Positions 16,646 through 23,255 of a stretch of 23,255 bases of DNA are shown here, piece after piece (the stretch's first letter is position 1; every line of letters begins with the position of its first letter). Source of the stretch: Synura sp. LO234KE. Its lineage: Eukaryota > Sar > Synurophyceae > Synurales > Mallomonadaceae. Position numbers and translations under genes: made by a program. Below the pieces are notes generated by a model. The model saw nothing but the letters and a program-made list of their open reading frames with translations, did not search any database and was not told where the DNA came from. The stretch lies in NCBI GenBank assembly GCA_015143735.1, contig VKHC01000049.1, forward strand, positions 1 through 23,255, given 5' to 3'.

Positions 16646-18700
16646 GGAAATACAGTAAAATCAAAGTTAAAACTTGCGCAGCTAGTGTGCTATGTATTGA
16701 ATAATCTTACCGACTATAATAAGTATCAGTATGCTGATAGGAATTTTTTATTACTAAGACAAATTGCTCTACAAGCTACAGATTTTCGGTTCTACCCCCT
16801 ACAATACGATTAATAGTCAATTTATTTTTAGGTGTATATGCTACTATTTTGCCCTCAAACTATTGGCTCGAATTTGCCGAACAGAAAATTATCCCGCACT
16901 ATCTTTCATCACCTTTATTGTTAGATTGATAAGCTACCCACGATAAGAATTTGCTTTTCTGTCCGTTAGTCTTTCCGTCGTCAGGTCGATTTTTGTCCCT
17001 CAGGAAAAACACGACTTGAAAAATTATTTTGGATACGACGAGATAGTCGATTGTATCCAGAGAAGAATATAAATACTATTATTCTTGTAAATACTGTGAG
17101 ATCTACATTTGTAGAATACCTGTTCACATTTTGTAAATTAACGTGCCGAGTGAAGACTGTATCGCAGAACAAGAAAGATTTAAAAACTGGATTATGTGCA
17201 AGAGCGACTTTGATCGGATTGCTTTGCCTACCGTCGAAGCTTTATTGTAGCTGCGCGCCCTGTGTTAGCGGGCTTGCTATAGATTCAGTGAGAATTGTTA
17301 ATGGTTATTGGTAGCAATACGCACCGCACTCGCAACTGACCCTACTTCGTGGTAGAAAACAGGTGGAGGACTTAAGAAGCAACCTGAGAGCAGCGGTTTC
17401 TCGCGGCACCAGCAGCCAGACAGCATCATCGCTATACCTCCCAACCTGTTGCTGTAGGGGGAGCTGCGAGCAAGCTGGTGCGTATAATAGCTCTTACAAA
17501 TTCTTCCTGCTTGACCCCACCAGACACCAGCTGCAGCTGTTTACTTGCAATTGCCGCGTGGTGGGTTACTAGGAGTCGAGGTGCTCTCCACGTGAGGCCG
17601 CGTTGACGGCGCACCCCCAGTGGCAGTAACCCGGAGACAGCACCATCGCCCTTCGCTCGTTTACCATTCAATTGTATCTATCTTGCAGTGGTATATATAA
17701 GATGCATAGCAGTGTCAATCACCACTGCCTAGTCAGGAGGATGAAGAGTGCAGTGCTGAGGTTTAGTTCCAACTTCGATTCGGTCAAAACGGGCCTTGCA
17801 CTTTGGTACATATGGGGTGGTTTTCATCAGCCTGTATTGGTTCAATTGATCATTTTCTTCCTTATCTTTCTTACCGACTGCGTAATCAAATATTAGATTC
17901 TCGGCGGCGCTGACGTTTACCTTAAGCGATCTGACCAGGGGTTTGCCAGTTGGTAGATTGGCGCTCTTCTTTATTAGACATTCTGCATATGCCTAACAAA
18001 GTCTATTTATAATTATTAAGATAAGCGATTTTCGGGAAACCTAACAACCCATGATTCCATAAATTTTTGGAAAATCAAAATAGCTAACCACTAACGCTTT
18101 TAATAGATTTAATAAGATAAGCCAAACTGAAGAGACAAATCCTCTCCCCTTATTTTCGAGCAGCATTTAGTAAATTCGATATTTCTGAAAGTTGAGTTGC
18201 CCGTATGCTAAGTAAATAAAACTATCATTCTCTGTAATCAAAGACATTTTTACTTCTTTTGAAAACAATTATCTTTAAACTAGTAATATTGCAGATGACA
18301 TAATCATTTTTTATTTACGCGAATGAAAATTGCTAAAGTTGTTAATAATACTGCGGGTGTTCGGGACGTTTACATAGAAACTTTTAGCTTACGTGTGGTA
18401 TTCATGCGGGATGCTCATGCTGTTCAAAAGAAAATTTATTTAAGTTGTAGTAAACGGTAATGATCCTTCCTCTGGTTCCTCATCAATACAGCTGGTGATT
18501 ACAATTTTCTGTAGTATTCTTTTTCCTGGAGAAGAACCTGTTTCCTATATTCTACGTTAGATCTGGATCAGCATTATCAACTTAAGTAGAGGAGAGAAAT
18601 CACACCAGTCGCTTAACCAGCAAGTTTTAAAAACGTGTTTTGTGCGACACTACTAAAACATATCTTAGTAGTTTACTACTCGGTTTCTGATGAGTTTTGT
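16646..18700. other. AT-rich intergenic stretch with a GC-rich island
   Basis: Mostly AT-rich sequence with no recognised gene. A compositional island at about 17320-17665 is GC-rich and contains a CAGCTGCAGCTG palindrome; its open frames on both strands have no recognised similarity. The short match to the 2.6-kb repeat lies at 17938-17955. No tRNA, rRNA or element was recognised. Confidence 0.4.
17702..17896 (+). CDS. Possible small membrane peptide (weak)
   Basis: A 64-codon ATG-initiated frame that ends with a hydrophobic helix (PVLVQLIIFFLIFLTDC). A TATATATAA run sits at 17692-17700, directly against the ATG, so it cannot serve as a TATA box for this start. There is no homology, and a frame of this length is expected by chance in AT-rich DNA. 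Listed only because it is the one ATG frame with a clear membrane segment in a 2-kb spacer. Confidence 0.12.
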   Translation: MHSSVNHHCLVRRMKSAVLRFSSNFDSVKTGLALWYIWGGFHQPVLVQLIIFFLIFLTDCVIKY

Positions 18701-18800
18701 CTCAGACTTTTAGCGCTTTCAAAATATTTGAAACGCGCATGCAAAACCGGCTTCCTTCATCTACCAAAAGTAGTCACCGTGAGGAGAAAAGAGACTCCGA

Positions 18801-19010
18801 GTGTTCCCGAAGACTTGTGATGAATCAGCTAGCCAACTCAATCGAGATCGGGATAGAAAATTTAATTTTCCAGAAAAGAAATTTTTCCAGCAAATTCAGG
18901 AGTACAACACATCATCGTCTCGAATTTTCACCTTTGGGGAACTTGTTGACGCTCAGAAACCTCCGGAAATGCATAATGAAAAAGTTCTTGCTTCATTCAT
19001 CACCGCTTAG
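18801..19010 (+). other. Possible N-terminal remnant of the gene-family copy
   Basis: A 69-codon frame, charged and Phe/Gln-rich (KTCDESASQLNRDRDRKF), ends shortly before gene-family copy 2. It begins with a DESA motif resembling the DEAA units that precede copy 1 at the left edge of the window. The similarity is short and the frame has no ATG start, so this is a tentative remnant, not a gene. Confidence 0.2.
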
Positions 19011-19169
19011 TTGGTGTTGACGGCGACGTAGAACCTCCCAATGACTATGAGAGAGCTGCCGGTTTGGAGAGGAACGCTCAGTTGCACCTCAGAAGACAGC
19101 AGTCAAATACTTGGAAAGCTCATCTCTGGTGGGCGTACTAGGAATTGCAGAACAGCATAATTGCCTTAT

Positions 19170-19722
19170 TTTGAACATTTGACAGGAAACCCTCTGCCAG
19201 ACCCCCTTTGGGATTCCAGGACGATTAATCTTGTGGACAAACTTCTCAACCTTCTTCAGATCCTAGGTTTCGCTCCCCTTGCTTTCTCCCAGCAATATAA
19301 GAGCCGGCAAAATATTGCAGTAGAAGTCTATTATATGTCGAAGAATGCTGGCGCTGTAATTTCTACTCTCGAATGGAGGCAAAACAAAGAGCTTTGCAAG
19401 AGGAATGGACTAGAGTGGAGATCTAAGTTTGTCCTGCGACTCACTTGAGTGCGATAAGGCAGACCAATCCACCTCTCGTTTGCCAGGCAATTTCTTCTCA
19501 AACCTTCATATGGCTGTCTCGACTTCAGGAAGTTCCTATAACCTTCTGAAGAGTTTTCGGGGGCAATTAAACTACTTTTCCTCTGCGCAAATGGAAAATA
19601 TTGAAAGCCTCATAGCAACCATCGCGGGTCCAGACCCCTGGGGAAAGGTAGTCAACCCCTTGTGGGCTGCACTGTTGAAGCGGGTTGGACAGAGCCCGTG
19701 TCCCTTTCGCCCTCCATTTTAA
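19170..19722 (+). pseudogene. Unrecognised gene family, copy 2 (frameshifted)
   Basis: First part (to ~19448) has LVDKLLNLLQILGFAPLAFS with the SQQ motif, matching LIEQILEVLQ...GLSQQ of copy 1. A frame change near 19430-19450 leads to FSSAQMENIESLIATIAG and then a W-x-VVNPLWAALL motif, matching FSLDQMDHLERLF and the LINPLWNELL motif of copy 1. The stretch between corresponds to the LDIRVCP part of copy 1 but is much altered. It ends Pro-rich, as copy 1 does. The order of parts is kept, so this is a broken homologue. Function unknown. Confidence 0.45.
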
Positions 19723-19799
19723 CCCCTGCACCACTCAACACCTGGCGAGCCCACTTGGTCGGCTACGGAAATGATGAACAGCAGTACTGTTACAATTCC

Positions 19800-20310
19800 C
19801 AAATTTCCTTGGAACAGATTTGTCAATCTACCCTCTCGAACAGTGAGGAGTTAGTTCTTTTTTAGCAAATATTTGATCTTCTCGAGACCAAAAATATCTC
19901 TCCATTGAGCTCCTCTCAGCAAACTGAGGCCACTGCTTCCTCCCGGACAAAGTCTTGTACTTGAAAGTTAGCTATCGCTGTAGATCTGCTTTCCGTGTAG
20001 AAAAGCAACCGCGCGAGCATTTCAAGAGCAGGGGCTGAGCGTGGAGGTTCGAGTCTTCCCCACCAACCTTTTGCAAGAAGTGCGGTGGAGCCTTTCAATA
20101 CCCCTTTTATCTTTCTACTGTTTGTTGTCAAAGCCACGGTTCCTTCATTTCCACGCCATCATGGTTGACCCAGTTGGAGGTTTGCGGGGCCTACTGGGTC
20201 ACTTTACATCCGCGCAAATAGATCGTATTGAAGAACTTTCTCCGACTGCTGGGGAATCAGGGATATGGACCTCGGTCATAAACCTACTATGGGCAAACCT
20301 CCTACTCTGA
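19800..20310 (+). pseudogene. Unrecognised gene family, copy 3 (broken)
   Basis: After in-frame stops at ~19863, ~19960 and ~19999 the sequence still shows QIFDLLETKNISPLSSSQQ (compare QILEVLQ and SQQ of copy 1), then VEVRVFPTNLLQEVRW (compare LDIRVCPKSLLEKLRR), then FTSAQIDRIEELS and a WTSVINLLWANLL motif. Spacing between equivalent motifs in copies 2 and 3 is about 620-630 bp, so they are a tandem pair. Frame 20041-20310 is open and covers the second half; its first codon is GTG, not ATG. It is followed by a Pro/Ser-rich stretch, as in the other copies. Confidence 0.45.
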
Positions 20311-20543
20311 GTGGAGGTAGTGTGGGATGGACCGGAGCCCAGCGTTGCCACCATCACCTTCACTCCCCATTTTAGCTTACTCTCCTCGTCATCTGAATCG
20401 ATCCCTTTAGTGCCTGTAAGGTACTGGCACGGGACCCGATCAGTGGCACCAGCTGGCCCGACTCAGACTGCCGGTGCACTCGGGAGCCGACGATTGTAGG
20501 CGCGCCCACTCTGATAGCCCAGCAGAATATCCTTGGCGAAAAT

Positions 20544-20782
20544 CCCTCAGAGCGTGTCGGGATTTTGTAGCAGAATCATTACCCTCTGACGACGGAGCTG
20601 CTGGGGAACGTTTATGTCTCCCCTCTGACGTCGGAGCCGGTGGAGAATGTGCTCGCTTGCCTCTGACGGCGGAGCTCCTGAAGAACGGGATTGTTTGCCC
20701 TCAGGCGGTCGCGGAAGAACGTACTTGATTCCTCTTTGCACGAAGAACCGATGAAGAACGTCCTAGTTGCCTACTGACGTTG
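20544..20782 (+). repeat. ~39-bp degenerate minisatellite
   Basis: About six units beginning CCTCTGACG-(A/T/G)CGGAGC and containing GAAGAACG or GGGGAACG. Unit starts fall at about 20544, 20584, 20623, 20661, 20700, 20732 and 20771, so the period is 39 bp with one shorter unit. Since 39 is divisible by three the array could have been coding (13 residues per unit), but no gene is supported. It sits between gene-family copy 3 and the truncated end of the Copia element. Confidence 0.7.
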
Positions 20783-20800
20783 TCCTTTTCTTGGGCTAGA

Positions 20801-21335
20801 TCATGTCCTTGTCTCTCCCCACTTGGTGGTCCTTATTCTTCGTGTTGACAATGCACAGTTTAAAAGGCAAAGTGTTGACAATGCCATGCCCCTCACGCGC
20901 TCCTTGATAATCCTGATTCTTCGCTCAATGATTCGAACATGTTCACCAGCTCCCACTGCATCAACAGTCACGCCGTACTCCTGACTAAGAGTATCTTTCA
21001 TCGCCGTGAATCCTGCTTCGGGGTCGCAACGTAGCTTCGACGGTTGAAATCCCCTAGCACTGAGGTCACTGATCTGACCAGTTAGCGCAGCAAAGATTGA
21101 CTGGGTAGTCCTCGACTTGAGCTTCGCCGCGAACATCATTCTCAACGGGGTGAGAATGTTGAGAAGGAAAGGTATTCCCTTGACGTACATGATGTCAACA
21201 TTAATTGTTTGGTACTCTGCTTCTTGTAGACCTATCACAGGCTCCTCGTCCTTGTTTAACGCAGCAAAGTTCTTCACCGTCTTGCCCTTTAACGACGCGA
21301 CAGGAGGTCCGTATACCTCCTCTGCCCTCAGTTGA
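20801..21335 (-). pseudogene. Copia integrase remnant
   Basis: After an in-frame TAG near 21339 the frame reads SDQLRAEEVYGPPVASLKGK, leading into the integrase core. The acidic triad is visible: Asp in NVDIMYVKG, Asp in LRCDPEAGF, and Glu in HVRIIERRIRIIKERVR, with the usual spacing. The core is open from ~21335 to 20885. At its end the frame passes through a 30-bp duplication and drifts, ending at 20801; the normal C-terminal part is missing. Integrase would insert the element's DNA into the host chromosome. Confidence 0.75.
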
Positions 21336-21375
21336 TCGCTCTATGTGATATCAAACTTGATGATGCCACCGCTGT

Positions 21376-21720
21376 TCAGCATCTGGATAGCCTTTGCTGT
21401 ACTGGGTATCCAAGCCCGGCAAGCAACCCTTTTGCTCGGTCTGTCCTCTCTACTTCATACTTCGTGAAGGCCTTCTTGGTAGTTTCTACGGTCGTCACAT
21501 ATACTTCTTCTTGACGCGCCATTGAACTCGCTGTGAGCACGTAAATTCCCAGCTTCCGTTCAAACATATACTCAGGAAAGTCATGAGTCATCGGCACTCG
21601 AAATATGTCTTCATCGGGCCTCTGATAACACGAATACGCCGTACTCTTCACTTGCGAGTATGACCAAATATTCGCCACGCAATCCTCAGAGTAGTAAACA
21701 GATCCAAACGGAGTTTCCAT
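21376..21720 (-). pseudogene. Copia protease-to-integrase linker (gag-pre-integrase region)
   Basis: An open stretch opening with METPFGSVYYSEDCVANIW and containing VYVTTVETTKKAFTKYEVER and AKGLLAGLGYP, matching the conserved segment between protease and integrase of protist Copia elements. It starts in the protease region, one frame away from the protease's first half (shift near 21770), and loses frame again near 21405-21415, after which the frame leading to integrase continues. Confidence 0.65.
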
Positions 21721-21905
21721 CTTTGTCGACGTCTCGTTAGCTCCACCTCCGTCAACTGCTCCTCCAATTGAAACATGTCATCAGAGATATGCGTTTCAGT
21801 CGCCCCGAGGCTTGCGTTCTTGAAGATTGAAGTACTCCCGCCGCTGTCCAGCGCTATGCCGTTGTCCTTCAGACTGCTTGATTCCAGAAGAACGCTGTCT
21901 CCCAC
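21648..21905 (-). pseudogene. Copia aspartic protease remnant
   Basis: The active-site motif is ALDSGGSTSIF (Asp-Ser-Gly), 18 codons from the first codon at 21905. The frame is right through HISDDMF; downstream sense continues in the next frame (GGAVDGGGANETSTKMETPF), so the remaining codons of this frame are shifted, the break being near 21770. The protease would process the Gag-Pol polyprotein. Its frame differs from that of gag, which may be a programmed or a mutational shift. Confidence 0.6.
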
Positions 21906-21907
21906 AG

Positions 21908-23032
21908 CTACCTGTCAAGGTGCTTCAGTAAGTCTGAAACGTCCGACAAGTCGTGGTTGTCCAGTATGTCTGCTGGTAGCACCAGAGGGTTGGTTCTCTT
22001 CTTGCTCCGGTTCTTCTCATTCTTGGATGACGTCATGGATTCATCCTTATCAGCGTCCGGAAAGTCTTTAACCCAATGGCCATACGCTCCACAGATCAAG
22101 CAAGGCCGCTCAGCGCTTGGTCCTTTCTTCTTCTCGGTTTGTTCCGCTTTACCTTGATTGCCTCTACAACCACCGTTGGACTTGGTACGCTCCCCACCGC
22201 TATCAGACTGGCCGTTCTGGTTGAAAACGTTTCGAACGCTCTTCTTGGGGATCGTCAGGGTATCGAGGAACTCAAACGCCTCTTGCACGCTCCTTGGGTT
22301 GTCGTATACTTTGTTCCTGTAGTTTAGCTGGGTTGTGCCATATCGCTCTGGATCCAGCTGCTCAATAAAATATGTGGCGGCAGTTGCGTCATATCTCGCA
22401 GTCTCCTCCTGCCTTCCAAGTTGTTGTATAAATGTGCAGCCGGAGTTCAAACCGAGTTTCTTAAGTCCGCTAGGCTTTTGGATGCCTGCATTCTGCACTG
22501 ACTGAATGACATCTGCGCCTTCGTCCTTGCGGTCTCGGCATTCTTCTCCCGACCGTTGCGCAGATGTGTTGAAATCACGATTTGACATATAATCTTTTCG
22601 GGTCCCTGAGATTATCCACTGCCTATTATCCACTGCCTCGTAGTCGTTGTGCGCCTGCACATGCGCGATGTCTTTGAGCTTTGCGATCTTCTTCTCTCTG
22701 CGTCGAATACGTTCCCTGAGCGCATCCTTCTTCAATCCCAGACGATCTTTACCCTCACTATAGTCAGCAGGATCGTAATTCTCGTCTTTGTATACTGGGT
22801 ACTCGCCCGTTCTGAAGATGCAAGCAACATCTCCATGTGTGGCCTCTCTGTACTCGGCCATGCCTTCCTTGAAAGCCATGAAGTTCCATGCGGCATCCTT
22901 GCTAGTGATCCCGTTTGGACAATCGAGAATTGGCACTCCTGCGATGCCGCTCTCCTTCTGCTGCCTATGGCCTTTCGGTGTTCCTTTTAACCCTGATTCT
23001 CATGGGTCTTTGCATGAATTCTTATCACTCAT
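21908..23032 (-). pseudogene. Copia gag (nonsense codon, altered zinc knuckle)
   Basis: The likely ATG is at 23030-23032, just after the primer-binding site; a TGA at 23000-23002 stops it after ten codons, and the frame is then open to 21908 (342 codons from 22936). Gag is the particle-forming, RNA-binding protein of the element. The middle is helical with EAFEFLDTLTIPKKSVRN; basic linkers follow; a zinc knuckle PCLICGAYGHWVKDFPD lies near residue 285. In a normal CCHC knuckle the last ligand would be Cys, but here it is Phe, so the zinc site is incomplete. Confidence 0.7.
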
Positions 23033-23037
23033 ATTTA

Positions 23038-23047
23038 CTGATAGCCA
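23038..23047 (-). other. Probable retrotransposon primer-binding site
   Basis: On the minus strand the sequence is TGGCTATCAG, close to the TGGTATCAG core used by many Copia elements to pair with initiator methionine tRNA, with one extra C. It lies between the proposed LTR end and the gag ATG. Confidence 0.35.
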
Positions 23048-23051
23048 ATTT

Positions 23052-23255
23052 TGAAAGAACTTGAGAAGTCACACTTCGTTTCTAGTCACTAACTAGCTTT
23101 GCACAAATTCACGACAACCTATAAGAAAGCAAGATTATGATAATTAGTTATGAAAGAAAGAACAACACGTCAGCACTCGAAAAGAATAAGAATAGAACAC
23201 GATTTTACGTCAGATAGCATTCAACAGAAAGATTTATAGCAACATTCAACTGTTA
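23052..23255 (-). repeat. Probable 5' LTR (partial, cut by window edge)
   Basis: Read leftward, this AT-rich stretch contains a CTATAAAT TATA-like box near 23233 and ends in CA at 23052-23053, four bases before the primer-binding site. Its start is outside the window and no second LTR is present, so the call rests on position and the signals only. Confidence 0.4.

Larger units (their letters stand above)
20800..23255 (-). mobile_element. Truncated, decayed Ty1/Copia LTR retrotransposon
   Basis: Reading leftward: probable LTR end, primer-binding site, gag, aspartic protease, gag-pol linker and integrase, the Copia order (integrase before reverse transcriptase). The element stops after the integrase core; no reverse transcriptase, RNase H or 3' LTR is present in the window. 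Gag has a nonsense codon and protease, linker and integrase are separated by frameshifts or a stop, so it is inactive. The 5' LTR runs off the right edge. The linker sequence (AEEVYGPPVASLKGKT) is of the type seen in protist Copia elements. Confidence 0.8.

Noticed and set aside
21775-22990. Plus-strand open frames over gag
   Set aside because: They are antisense to the gag/protease frames, which carry zinc-knuckle and active-site motifs.

Overview
The window looks like nuclear DNA of a protist. I see several plausible short GT-AG introns (42-71 nt, most with a CTRAY-like branch site close to the acceptor), long gene-poor stretches, decayed retroelement and gene-family copies, and a large secreted or membrane protein that combines a glycine-rich domain, Pro/Thr repeats, a SEA-like region and one membrane segment. 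That architecture and the Ty1/Copia lineage seen here are familiar from stramenopiles (heterokont algae and relatives). This is a family-level impression; the species cannot be named from the sequence.

Layout, left to right. 1-1250 (+): degraded copy of an unrecognised gene family, preceded by short DEAA-type repeat units. 1631-2506 (+): a full type 1 ribonuclease H with hybrid-binding domain and intact catalytic residues. 2540-2935: a diverged two-unit repeat with a perfect stem-loop. 3193-5955 (-): the 920-aa surface protein with an in-frame 36-bp minisatellite. 6050-7530: no gene seen. 7532-8680 (-): a two-exon sedolisin/TPP1-like gene that keeps a signal peptide and propeptide but lacks every catalytic residue I could look for. 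8681-10044: no gene seen. 10045-14593 (-): a region with strong purine/pyrimidine strand asymmetry carrying a 1.63-kb direct tandem duplication; each copy holds the same small-exon gene of unknown function and ends it inside a conserved hairpin. 14594-15620: no firm gene. 15622-16630 (-): a fucosyltransferase-like pseudogene. 16646-18700: AT-rich spacer with a GC-rich island and one weak small ORF. 19170-20310 (+): two more copies of the gene family seen at the left edge, in tandem. 20544-20782: a 39-bp minisatellite. 20800-23255 (-): the 5' half of a decayed Copia retrotransposon (probable LTR, primer site, gag, protease, integrase) truncated after integrase.

The most intact genes are RNase H1, the surface protein and the sedolisin-like gene. 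The rest is mostly duplicated and decaying sequence. There is no operon logic. The recurring theme is local duplication followed by frame loss. The best candidates for something undescribed are the unrecognised gene family (three copies), the duplicated small-exon gene with its hairpin-embedded stop, and the catalytically empty sedolisin.
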